A DNA stretch of 46,701 nucleotides, from NCBI GenBank assembly GCA_045590195.1, contig JAZNQN010000057.1, forward strand, positions 1 through 46,701. The letters are read 5' to 3'. The DNA is from JAZNQN01 sp045590195 (GTDB lineage: Bacteria; Bacillota; Clostridia; UMGS1883; UMGS1540). Below the pieces are notes generated by a model that saw only the letters and a program-made list of their open reading frames with translations, ran no database searches and had not been told where the DNA came from. Every line of letters starts with the position of its first letter. The first letter of the stretch is position 1. Positions 24,268 through 32,830 of the stretch are shown piece by piece. The translations under genes were made by a program, and so were the position numbers.

Positions 24268-25554
24268 TTACGCGTTATCTGCATAAAGAGTTTCAAGGCT
24301 TCTTTTAGCCATTTCTCCATAGCGTTCCTGCTTGTTTTTAATTCTAACTTCAAGAGGCGGCAAAATTCCAAAATTTGCGTTCATAGGCTGAAAAGTTCCT
24401 ACACTGCCCCCTGAAATATAATTTGAAATCGCTCCCATCATTGTAAGGGGCGAAAGATGCGGTGCATTACCACTTGCACTCATACCGGCAATAATTCCGC
24501 TCATGGCCGATTCCATATAGCCTTCAACGCCGCTTATCTGCCCTGCAAAATAAATATTCTTATTATTTTTCATTGAAAAATCAGCATTTAAAAGCTCGGG
24601 CGAATTTATAAAAAGATTACGGTGCATAACGCCATAACGCACAAACTCTGCATTTTTAAGGGCAGGAATAAGAGAAAAAACTCTTTTCTGTTCGCCAAAT
24701 TTAAGATTTGTTTGAAAGCCTACCATATTATAAAGAGTTCCCTCTGCATTATCCTGACGAAGCTGTACAACGGCATATGGCCTTACATCGGGATAACGAG
24801 GGTCGCGTATTCCAACGGGTTTCAGTGGGCCAAAGCGGAGGGTATCAGCCCCTCTGCCTGCCATAATTTCAACGGGCATACAGCCTTCGAAAACCTTTGG
24901 TTTATCAACCTCTTCGTGAAGAGGCGCCCTTTCAGCTCCTATAAGCTCCGCATAAAAGGTTTCATATTCTTCACGAGTTAATGGGCAGTTTATATAGTCA
25001 TCGCCACCACGGCCGTATCTTGCGCCAAAAAACGCGCTTTCCATATCAATACTGTCAAGGGAAACAATTGGCGCCGCCGCATCGAAAAAGCTTAAATATC
25101 CGCCTGTTATTCTTTCAATTTCTTTACAAAGCTCGCCTTCAACCAATGGTCCGCATGCAATAACAACAGTTTTATCTTCAGGAATTTTTGTAACCTCTTC
25201 CCTTACAACCTCAATATTTTTGTGAGACATAATTTTTTCGGTTACAATTTTTGAAAACTTTTCCCTGTCAACTGCCAGAGCACCACCTGCAGGCACCTGA
25301 GCCTGATAAGCCGATTCAACGGTTACAGAGCCGAAATGCTCCATTTCTTTTTTTAAAAGCCCGCCTGCACTTTCAACTCTTAAAGCTTTAAGAGAATTTG
25401 AGCAAACAAGCTCACAAAGCCCCTGCATACTATGTGCAGGAGAAAATTTTTGCGGTTTCATTTCATAAAGGGTAACTTTTTTGCCCCTTTCAGCCGCCGC
25501 CCACGCCGCTTCGCAGCCGGCAAGGCCGCCGCCAATTATAATTACTTCTTGCAT
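24268..25554 (-). CDS. trmFO: TrmFO, folate-dependent tRNA U54 methyltransferase
   Basis: This 428-residue flavoprotein uses methylenetetrahydrofolate and FAD to make ribothymidine at position 54 of tRNAs. The N-terminal FAD motif is IIIGGGLAGCEAAWAAAERGKKVTLYEM. Family signatures include SPAHSMQGLCELVCSNSLKA, YINCPLTREEYETFYAEL, MPVEIMAGRGADTLRFGPLKPVG and FAGQISGVEGYMESA. Length is normal for the family. The start follows AAAGGAAG. It is downstream of topA, the usual topA-trmFO order in Bacillota, with a hairpin between the two that may attenuate its expression. Confidence 0.96.
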   Translation of the reverse strand: MQEVIIIGGGLAGCEAAWAAAERGKKVTLYEMKPQKFSPAHSMQGLCELVCSNSLKALRVESAGGLLKKEMEHFGSVTVESAYQAQVPAGGALAVDREKFSKIVTEKIMSHKNIEVVREEVTKIPEDKTVVIACGPLVEGELCKEIERITGGYLSFFDAAAPIVSLDSIDMESAFFGARYGRGGDDYINCPLTREEYETFYAELIGAERAPLHEEVDKPKVFEGCMPVEIMAGRGADTLRFGPLKPVGIRDPRYPDVRPYAVVQLRQDNAEGTLYNMVGFQTNLKFGEQKRVFSLIPALKNAEFVRYGVMHRNLFINSPELLNADFSMKNNKNIYFAGQISGVEGYMESAMSGIIAGMSASGNAPHLSPLTMMGAISNYISGGSVGTFQPMNANFGILPPLEVRIKNKQERYGEMAKRSLETLYADNA

Positions 25555-25570
25555 GTATATCTTCCTTTAA

Positions 25571-25599
25571 AAATTTCGGAAGGGAGTATACCCTTCCGA
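25571..25599 (-). terminator. Hairpin between topA and trmFO
   Basis: TCGGAAGGG (25591-25599 as read on the minus strand) pairs with CCCTTCCGA (25576-25584), followed by AATTTTTAAA. The U-tract is short, so it may be a leaky terminator that lowers trmFO relative to topA. Confidence 0.6.
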
Positions 25600-25605
25600 T
25601 TTTAG

Positions 25606-27657
25606 TTATTTACATTCAGCATTGGAGCAAACTATCCTTTTGCCACCTCTGCCATACTTTTCAACCATAATGCTACCGCATTTTTCACAGGTTTTATTTG
25701 TTGGTTTATCCCACAAAACAAAGCCGCATTCAGCGCCTTTTTCGCAGGCAAAATATTTTTTACCTCTCTGGGATTTGCGCTCAATAATTTTTCCGCCGCA
25801 ACGAGGGCAGTTAACACCTGTTTCAACGATAATGGCTTTCGTATTTCTGCACTGAGGGAAACCCGGGCAAGCAAGAAACTTACCAAATTTTCCAAGCTTA
25901 TAAACCATCATTCTGCCGCATTTTTCACACTGAACATCGCTTTCTTCATAAGTAAGCTCAACTTTTCCAATTGCTTTATCAGCCGCATCCAGAAGCTTTT
26001 CAAAAGGCGGATAAAACTCGTGGAGAACGCTTTTCCAGCCCAAGCTGCCTTCTTCAACACTATCAAGCTTTTCTTCCATTGAGGCAGTAAATTCAACATC
26101 TACAATATCTTTAAAATAGTCGCTGATAAGATCGGTTGTAACAAAACCAAGTTCTGTTGGTTTTAAAAGCTTTTTCTCCCTTACTATATAGCCCCTTGAA
26201 ATAATAGTTGTAATAATAGGAGCATAAGTACTTGGGCGGCCTATACCCTTTTCCTCAAGCACACGGATAAGTGATGCCTCGCTGTATCTTGAAGGAGGCT
26301 CGGTAAAATGCTGCTCGGGGTTAAGCTCTTTACATTTAAGCTCGCTTCCAACGCTGAGCATAGGAATTTTTTTGAAATCCTTTTCATCATCGTCAGCCCC
26401 GTAGAGAGTTTCAAAACCTGAGAACTTAATTTTAGCACCGTTTGCTCTGAAAATGCATCCATTTGCATTTATATCAGCCGAAACTGTATCATAAACCGAC
26501 TGAGCCATCTGGCTTGCCATAAATCTTTCCCATATAAGCTTATAAAGCTTAAACTGGTCGGCAGGCAAAATATTTTTAAGAGAAGCCGGCTCAATTTTAA
26601 CTGTTGTTGGGCGGATTGCCTCGTGAGCGTCCTGAGCCGATTTTTTAGTTTTAAAATATCTTGGTTTTTCTGGCAAAAACTCTTTGCCGAATTTCTCCCC
26701 TATAAATGCTGCGCTTTCATCCATTGCATCTTTGGCAATACGAAGTGAATCGGTACGCATATAAGTGATAAGACCAAGTGTTCCAAAGCCCGGAACAGAT
26801 ACACCTTCGTAAAGAGCCTGTGCAGCCGACATTGTTTTGCTTGGAGAAAAGCCGAGCTTTCTCGAAGCTTCCTGCTGCATTGTACTGGTTATAAAAGGCG
26901 GCTGAGGGTTTTTCTTTTTCTCGCCGTATTTAACATCTTCAACAACGTATTTTGCGCCTTCAAGCAGCTTTAATATTTTATCCATCTCTTCTTTTGATTT
27001 AAGAGTGGTTTTTTTGCCGTTTTTACCGTAAAACTTAGCTTCGAAAGGAGCTTTTCCGTTTTCATCGCAAAGCTTTGCAGCAAGAGTCCAGTATTCTTCG
27101 GGATTAAATTTTTCAATTTCTCTTTCCCTGTCGACAATAAGCTTTGTTGCAGTTGACTGAACTCGGCCTGCAGAAAGGCCTTTTTTAACTTTTCGCCAGA
27201 GAAGCGGCGAAAGCTTATAACCAACTATTCTGTCAAGAACTCTTCTTGCCTGCTGAGCATCAACAAGGTCGAAATCAATAGCTCTTGGCGCTTTTACAGC
27301 CGCAGTTACAGCTGATTTTGTAATTTCGTTAAAGGTAATTCTTACCTTGTCTTTCAAATCCATATCAAGCACCTGCGCAAGATGCCATGAAATAGCCTCT
27401 CCCTCACGGTCAGGGTCAGTTGCGAGATAGATTTTATCGGCAGTTTTTGCCTCTGCCTTAAGTTTTGCCATAAGGTCGCCCTTGCCGCGGATTGTTATAT
27501 ATTTAGGTTCAAAATCTTCTGTATCAACACCCAGCTGGCTTTTAGGCAAATCACGAACATGGCCGTTTGATGCCATAACTGTAAAGCCTTTGCCGAGATA
27601 GCCTTTTATTGTTTTAGCTTTTGAAGGTGACTCCACTATTACAAGTTTTTTTGCCAT
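25606..27657 (-). CDS. topA: DNA topoisomerase I
   Basis: This 683-residue type IA topoisomerase relaxes negatively supercoiled DNA. The TOPRIM domain is at the N-terminus (LVIVESPSKAKTI, residues 4-16, and LATDPDREGEAISWH). The catalytic tyrosine lies in GLITYMRTDSLRI. The C-terminus has zinc-ribbon repeats: CEKCGRMMVYKLG...CPGFPQC, CPRCGGKIIE...CEKGAEC and CEKCGSIMVEKYG...CSNAEC. The start follows AACGGAGG. It lies between uvrC and trmFO; AT-rich sequence upstream offers only a weak promoter candidate (TTAACT with TATATA). Confidence 0.97.
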   Translation of the reverse strand: MAKKLVIVESPSKAKTIKGYLGKGFTVMASNGHVRDLPKSQLGVDTEDFEPKYITIRGKGDLMAKLKAEAKTADKIYLATDPDREGEAISWHLAQVLDMDLKDKVRITFNEITKSAVTAAVKAPRAIDFDLVDAQQARRVLDRIVGYKLSPLLWRKVKKGLSAGRVQSTATKLIVDREREIEKFNPEEYWTLAAKLCDENGKAPFEAKFYGKNGKKTTLKSKEEMDKILKLLEGAKYVVEDVKYGEKKKNPQPPFITSTMQQEASRKLGFSPSKTMSAAQALYEGVSVPGFGTLGLITYMRTDSLRIAKDAMDESAAFIGEKFGKEFLPEKPRYFKTKKSAQDAHEAIRPTTVKIEPASLKNILPADQFKLYKLIWERFMASQMAQSVYDTVSADINANGCIFRANGAKIKFSGFETLYGADDDEKDFKKIPMLSVGSELKCKELNPEQHFTEPPSRYSEASLIRVLEEKGIGRPSTYAPIITTIISRGYIVREKKLLKPTELGFVTTDLISDYFKDIVDVEFTASMEEKLDSVEEGSLGWKSVLHEFYPPFEKLLDAADKAIGKVELTYEESDVQCEKCGRMMVYKLGKFGKFLACPGFPQCRNTKAIIVETGVNCPRCGGKIIERKSQRGKKYFACEKGAECGFVLWDKPTNKTCEKCGSIMVEKYGRGGKRIVCSNAECK

Positions 27658-27750
27658 TTTTACCTCCGTTAAATTTTTATATATATAATGTAGGAATTTT
27701 TAGTTAACATATATAAGTTACTATAAATTTTTCGATTTGTAAAGTATTTT

Positions 27751-29574
27751 TTATTTTTTTTCAAAAAAACTTAATATATTGAGGGCGGTTTTTTCGTCAA
27801 TACCCTGTACAGCCATAAGCTCAGAAATGGTTGCCTCTTTAATTTTTTTAACCGATTTAAATGCTCGCATCAGGGCTTTTCTTCTAACTTCGCCCACGCC
27901 TGCAATACCCTCAAGCTCGCTTGAAAAGGTTTTTTTGCTTCTGAGATTTTTATGATAGGTAATTGCAAAGCGATGTGCCTCATCCTGAATAAATGCCACA
28001 AGGCGGAAAGCCGCACTTTGAACAGGCAGAGAACATTCGCCATCTATTGACACAAGCTGCCTTGTTTTATGGTGGTCATCCTTTGCCATACCGAAAACAG
28101 GAACGTTTATATCAAGATTTTGCATTGCCTCATATGCGGCATTAACATGCCCCTGACCGCCATCTATAAGAACTAAATCGGGCAAAGAGTCAAACCCTTC
28201 GCTTTTATCGTGATACCTTAAAAATCTGCGGGATAGCACTTCGCGCATACAATCGTAATCGTTTGACCCTACAATATATTTTATTTTAAACTTTTTATAC
28301 TCGCTTTTTTTAGGCTTTCCGTTTTCAAACACAATCATAGATGCAACATTTTCACTGCCGCCTGTGTTTGAAATATCGTAGGCTTCAATTCTTTTTGGCG
28401 GTGTGGAAAGACCAATACACTCGGCAAGCTCACGGGGAGCTTTTTCCTTAGCACCTTTTGAAAGAAGGTCAACCTTATACTGTGCAAGAGATATTTTTGC
28501 ATTTTTCTCGCCCATTTCAATAAGCGAGCGCATTTCTCCCCTTTTAGGCGAGCGAACAATAACCTTTTTGCCCTTTTTCTCTGAAAGCCACATTGAAAAG
28601 CCTTCAGCACTTTCATCATTTACTCTGAAATAAACCGCTCCCGGAATATAAGCTCCGCTGTCATAATAAGCTCTTACAAAGCCTTCAAGAGCAGTTTCTT
28701 CATCAATATATGCGCCTGATGTTTCTCGGAAAGTATCGTCGCCAACCATTTTTCCGCCACGGATATAAAATATTCTGAAAACGCCTGCCTCATCATCGGT
28801 TGCGGCGGCAATTATATCGGCATCGAGAATTTTTTCGCTTATTACTTTCTGAGAATTATCAAGCTTTGTAACAGCCTCTATTTTATCGCGGATTACAGTT
28901 GCCTTTTCAAACTGCAGTTTATCTGCTGCGGCCATCATTTCATCGTTTAAGTTTTTTAAAAGCTCGGCATGGTTACCATCGAGAAATTTACAAACCTCCT
29001 CAAAGGTTTTTTTGTAATCTTTTGAAGAAATATCCCCTGTACACGGTGCCTGACATTTGCCCATAGAATAATAAAGGCAGGGGCGCTCTTTCCCGATATC
29101 ACGAGGAAATGTTTTTTTGCATCTTGCAATTTTAAAAATATTTGAAACTGTATTTATAGTATTTTTAACTGTTCCCCTTCCGGGATACGGGCCGAAATAT
29201 TTTGCCCCGTCGTTTTCAATTTTGCGAACAAGCTTTATGGTAGGATAATCACGCCTCGTATCTACTTTAATATAAGGGTAGTGTTTATCGTCTTTAAGCA
29301 AAATATTATATTTGGGCATATTTGCCTTAATAAGATTACTTTCAAGGCACAAGGCCTCAAACTCACTGTCGCATACAATATAATCAAAATCAGCAATATT
29401 CGAAACCATTGCACGCACTTTGGGCGTATGGTTTGCGCTTTCATGAAAATACTGGCGCACTCTGTTTTTTAATATTTTGGCTTTTCCTACATATATAATG
29501 GTACCGCCCGAGTTTTTCATAATGTAAACACCCGGCAAATCGGGCAGGGCGGCAAGTTTTTCGGCAATAGTCAT
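27751..29574 (-). CDS. uvrC: UvrABC system protein C
   Basis: This 607-residue excinuclease subunit makes both incisions around DNA lesions bound by UvrB. The N-terminal GIY-YIG nuclease (DLPGVYIMKNSGGTIIYVGKAKILKNRVRQYF) makes the 3' cut. A Cys-containing region (CLYYSMGKCQAPC) and a UVR domain (about 200-235) bind UvrB. The endonuclease V/RNase H-like domain (RIEAYDISNTGGSENVASMIVFENG) makes the 5' cut, and tandem helix-hairpin-helix motifs end the protein. The ATG at 29574 follows AGGAGTTAAT; the ORF extends 17 codons upstream without support. A ptsH terminator ends only a few bases before this ribosome binding site. Confidence 0.96.
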   Translation of the reverse strand: MTIAEKLAALPDLPGVYIMKNSGGTIIYVGKAKILKNRVRQYFHESANHTPKVRAMVSNIADFDYIVCDSEFEALCLESNLIKANMPKYNILLKDDKHYPYIKVDTRRDYPTIKLVRKIENDGAKYFGPYPGRGTVKNTINTVSNIFKIARCKKTFPRDIGKERPCLYYSMGKCQAPCTGDISSKDYKKTFEEVCKFLDGNHAELLKNLNDEMMAAADKLQFEKATVIRDKIEAVTKLDNSQKVISEKILDADIIAAATDDEAGVFRIFYIRGGKMVGDDTFRETSGAYIDEETALEGFVRAYYDSGAYIPGAVYFRVNDESAEGFSMWLSEKKGKKVIVRSPKRGEMRSLIEMGEKNAKISLAQYKVDLLSKGAKEKAPRELAECIGLSTPPKRIEAYDISNTGGSENVASMIVFENGKPKKSEYKKFKIKYIVGSNDYDCMREVLSRRFLRYHDKSEGFDSLPDLVLIDGGQGHVNAAYEAMQNLDINVPVFGMAKDDHHKTRQLVSIDGECSLPVQSAAFRLVAFIQDEAHRFAITYHKNLRSKKTFSSELEGIAGVGEVRRKALMRAFKSVKKIKEATISELMAVQGIDEKTALNILSFFEKK

Positions 29575-29580
29575 ATTAAC

Positions 29581-29616
29581 TCCTATAAAAACAGACGTGC
29601 AAACAAGCACGCCCGT
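29581..29616 (-). terminator. Terminator between ptsH and uvrC
   Basis: On the minus strand a 10-bp stem (29591-29600 with 29607-29616, two G-U) with a 6-nt loop is followed by TTTTTATA. It overlaps the uvrC ribosome-binding region, so uvrC must rely on read-through or a promoter inside ptsH. Confidence 0.75.
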
Positions 29617-29637
29617 AAAAATCAATATTTTTATAAA

Positions 29638-29907
29638 TTACATATGTTCAGCGAACTCTGATGTAATAAGTTCTACCAAACCATCAACAGCTTCTTCGGC
29701 ATCGTCGCCGTCAGCGATAATTTTAATTTCTGTTCCCTTGGTGATACCAAGTGACAACACGCCCAGCAAACTTTTAGCATTAACCTTTCGCTCTTCCTTT
29801 TCAATCCAGATAGATGATTTATATTCATTTGCTTTCTGAATGAAAAACGTAGCAGGTCTTGCATGAAGCCCAACTTGATTCTTAACTGTCACGTCTTTGG
29901 ATATCAT
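29638..29907 (-). CDS. ptsH: Phosphocarrier protein HPr
   Basis: This 89-residue HPr of the phosphotransferase system passes phosphate from enzyme I to sugar-specific EIIA proteins. Both regulatory sites are present: His15 in GLHARPA for enzyme I and Ser46 in KSLLGVLSLG for HPr kinase, so it can act in transport and in carbon catabolite repression. The presence of His15 argues against Crh. AAGGAGCGATATA precedes the ATG at 29907. It lies between uvrA and uvrC with its own promoter and terminator. No enzyme I gene (ptsI) is adjacent. Confidence 0.95.
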   Translation of the reverse strand: MISKDVTVKNQVGLHARPATFFIQKANEYKSSIWIEKEERKVNAKSLLGVLSLGITKGTEIKIIADGDDAEEAVDGLVELITSEFAEHM

Positions 29908-29947
29908 TATATCGCTCCTTCGCACACTTGTGAATTTCTTAACAAAT

Positions 29948-29976
29948 AGCATATCAAAAAAAAGCCAATTAGTCAA
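29948..29976 (-). promoter_or_regulatory. Promoter of ptsH
   Basis: TTGACT (29971-29976) and TATGCT (29948-29953) are separated by 17 bp, in the gap after uvrA. No terminator for uvrA is visible in this gap. Confidence 0.75.
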
Positions 29977-30001
29977 TGTTTTTTTACAAAAAATTTCAAT
30001 T

Positions 30002-32830
30002 TTATTTCTTTTTCAGTATTTCTTTTAAATATTTGCCTGTATATGAGCCTTTAACTTTAGCTACTTCCTCAGGTGTTCCCTCTGCAATAATTTCTCCGCC
30101 GCCATCTCCGCCTTCGGGCCCAAGGTCGATAATATAATCAGCAGATTTTATCATATCAAGGTTATGCTCAATTACGATAACTGTGTTTCCACCTTCAATA
30201 AGGCGGTTTAAAACATCGCAAAGTTTATGAACATCGGCAGTGTGAAGGCCTGTGGTAGGCTCATCGAGAATATAAATTGTTCTTCCCGTACTGCGTTTTG
30301 AAAGCTCTGTTGCAAGCTTAACCCTCTGGGCTTCGCCGCCTGAAAGCAGCGTTGAAGGATGACCTATTTTTACATAACCAAGGCCAACATCGCAAAGGGT
30401 TTGAAGTTTTCTTTTAATTTTTGGAATATTTTCAAAAAACTCAAGCCCTTCTAAAATTGTCATTTCCAAAACATCGTGAATATTCTTTCCTTTATATGTT
30501 ACCTCAAGCGTTTCCCTGTTATACCTTTTGCCTTTACAAACCTCACATGGAACATATACATCAGAGAGAAAATGCATTTCAATTTTTATAATACCGTCAC
30601 CCTGACAAGCCTCGCATCTGCCGCCTTTTGTGTTAAAACTAAAGCGGCTTGCGGTATATCCCCTGACCTTTGCCTCGTTGGAGGTTGCAAAAACCTCGCG
30701 TATATCAGAAAACACGCCTGTATATGTTGCCGGGTTTGAACGGGGAGTTCTGCCGATAGGGCTCTGGTTTATTGCAATAACTTTGTCAAGATGCTCAAGC
30801 CCCTTTATTCCCTTACATTCGCCGGGAATTGTTTTTGCACGGTTTAAATCTCTTGCCAGAGTTTTATAAAGCACCTCGTTTATAAGAGAGCTTTTTCCGC
30901 TTCCCGAAACACCGGTAACACAAACCATTTTGCCAAGAGGAATTTTTACATTAACATTTTTAAGGTTATTTTGCGCAGCACCGCGAATTTCGAGAAACTC
31001 GCCTGTACCCTCTCTTCTTTTTTCGGGAATAGGAATTTTTTTCTCGCCCGAAAGGTACTGCCCCGTAATACTTTCTTTGCAGGCAATAAGGTCGTCTACA
31101 GTTCCGTTTACAACAACCTCGCCACCGTGAATTCCGGCACCGGGGCCTATATCCACAATATGGTCGGCGCTCATAATTGTTTCCTCATCGTGTTCAACAA
31201 CTATAAGAGTATTGCCAAGGTCACGAAGGTTTTCAAGGGTTTTTATAAGCTTTCCGTTATCTCGCTGATGAAGGCCTATGCTTGGCTCATCAAGAATATA
31301 AAGTACGCCCACAAGGCCGCTGCCTATCTGGGTTGCAAGCCTTATTCGCTGAGCCTCGCCACCGGAGAGAGTTCCTGCCGCTCGCGACAGAGTTAAGTAT
31401 TCAAGGCCAACATTTTTAAGAAAAGCTACTCTTGCTTTAATCTCTTTTAAAATTTCTTCAGCAATCATTTTGTCTTTTTCCGAAAGCTTGAGATTATCAA
31501 AAAATTCCTGGAGCTTTGTAATTGACAAATCGCACATCTCGGCAATATTTATACCGCCAACAGTTACTGCCAAAATTTCAGGGCGAAGCCTTTTACCCTT
31601 ACAATCGGGGCACAAATCGCTTGACATATAGCTTTCAATTTCAGCTCTTACCCAGTTTGACGAGGTTTCAAGATGTCTTCTTTCAAGGTTTGGAATAATG
31701 CCCTCGAAAACGCTTTTATAGTTTCTGCCGCCCGACTCTCTGTCGTAGCTAAACTCAATTTTTTCCATTCCGGAGCCGTAAAGCAAAATGTTTACAATAT
31801 TTTCCGGAAGCTCACAAACAGGTGTATCAAGGCTAAAGCCATAATGCTTGGCAAGGCCCCTGTACTGTGCCATTGCAATTGAATCGAGCTTTTCGCCAAC
31901 ATACCAGCCGCTTGCCTGAATTGCACCCTCTTTTATAGAGCGCTCGGGATAACGCAAAACCCTTTCAGGATTTATTTTAAGAAGCGAGCCAAGGCCTGCA
32001 CAAGTAGGACACGAGCCAAAAGGCGCATTAAACGAAAAACTTCTTGGAGAAAGTTCTTCTAAATTAACGCCGCAATCGTGGCAGGCATAGTGTTCTGAAA
32101 AGGTTTCCTCTTTTTCATCGGCAATAATATGAATTATTCCGCCGCCAAGATGAAGCGCCATTTCAACAGAATCGGCAATTCTTCGATATATTCCGTCTTT
32201 TATTTTAATTCGGTCAACAATAACCTCAATGGTATGTTTTTTTGTTTTTTCAAGCTTTATTTCTTCTTCCAGAAGGCGCATTTCGCCATCAACACGAACT
32301 CTTACAAAGCCGTCTTTTTTTGCTTTTTCAAATATTTTAACGTGTTCGCCTTTTTTGGCAGTTACAATTGGGGCAAGAATCTGAAGCCTTGTACCCTCGC
32401 CGTTTTTAAGAATTTTTTCAATAATCTGGTCAAGTGACTGTTTTTGAATTTCCTTGCCGCATTTATGGCAATGGGCAACGCCAACTCTGGCGTACAAAAG
32501 CCTTAAATAATCGTAAATTTCCGTAACCGTTCCAACTGTTGAACGGGGGTTACGGCTTGTGGTTTTCTGGTCGATAGAAATTGCAGGCGAAAGCCCCTCT
32601 ATATATTCAACATTTGGTTTTTCCATCTGGCCTAAAAACTGCCTTGCGTAAGATGAAAGGCTTTCTACATAGCGCCTTCTTCCCTCGGCATAAATAGTAT
32701 CAAACGCAAGAGAGCTTTTTCCGCTTCCAGAAAGACCGGTAAATACAACAAGCTTGTCCCTTGGAATTTCAACGTTTATTCCTTTTAAGTTATTCTCTTT
32801 TGCACCTTTTACAACAATTTTATTTTTCAT
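30002..32830 (-). CDS. uvrA: UvrABC system protein A
   Basis: This 942-residue ABC-type ATPase recognises DNA damage with UvrB. It has two Walker A motifs (GLSGSGKSSLAFDT near residue 32 and GVSGSGKSSLINEV in the second half) and two ABC signatures (LSGGEAQRIRLA and LSGGEAQRVKLA). The Cys zinc modules CHDCGVN...CPTCAGLG and CEACQGDG...CEVCKG are also present. Length and order are those of canonical UvrA. Its ATG overlaps the TGA stop of uvrB in an ATGA arrangement, so the two are translationally coupled. It is transcribed from the uvrB promoter. Confidence 0.98.
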   Translation of the reverse strand: MKNKIVVKGAKENNLKGINVEIPRDKLVVFTGLSGSGKSSLAFDTIYAEGRRRYVESLSSYARQFLGQMEKPNVEYIEGLSPAISIDQKTTSRNPRSTVGTVTEIYDYLRLLYARVGVAHCHKCGKEIQKQSLDQIIEKILKNGEGTRLQILAPIVTAKKGEHVKIFEKAKKDGFVRVRVDGEMRLLEEEIKLEKTKKHTIEVIVDRIKIKDGIYRRIADSVEMALHLGGGIIHIIADEKEETFSEHYACHDCGVNLEELSPRSFSFNAPFGSCPTCAGLGSLLKINPERVLRYPERSIKEGAIQASGWYVGEKLDSIAMAQYRGLAKHYGFSLDTPVCELPENIVNILLYGSGMEKIEFSYDRESGGRNYKSVFEGIIPNLERRHLETSSNWVRAEIESYMSSDLCPDCKGKRLRPEILAVTVGGINIAEMCDLSITKLQEFFDNLKLSEKDKMIAEEILKEIKARVAFLKNVGLEYLTLSRAAGTLSGGEAQRIRLATQIGSGLVGVLYILDEPSIGLHQRDNGKLIKTLENLRDLGNTLIVVEHDEETIMSADHIVDIGPGAGIHGGEVVVNGTVDDLIACKESITGQYLSGEKKIPIPEKRREGTGEFLEIRGAAQNNLKNVNVKIPLGKMVCVTGVSGSGKSSLINEVLYKTLARDLNRAKTIPGECKGIKGLEHLDKVIAINQSPIGRTPRSNPATYTGVFSDIREVFATSNEAKVRGYTASRFSFNTKGGRCEACQGDGIIKIEMHFLSDVYVPCEVCKGKRYNRETLEVTYKGKNIHDVLEMTILEGLEFFENIPKIKRKLQTLCDVGLGYVKIGHPSTLLSGGEAQRVKLATELSKRSTGRTIYILDEPTTGLHTADVHKLCDVLNRLIEGGNTVIVIEHNLDMIKSADYIIDLGPEGGDGGGEIIAEGTPEEVAKVKGSYTGKYLKEILKKK

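Noticed and set aside
27658..27750. Riboswitch or strong promoter before topA
   Set aside because: The gap is AT-rich with only weak promoter-like boxes and no conserved RNA motif that I recognise.
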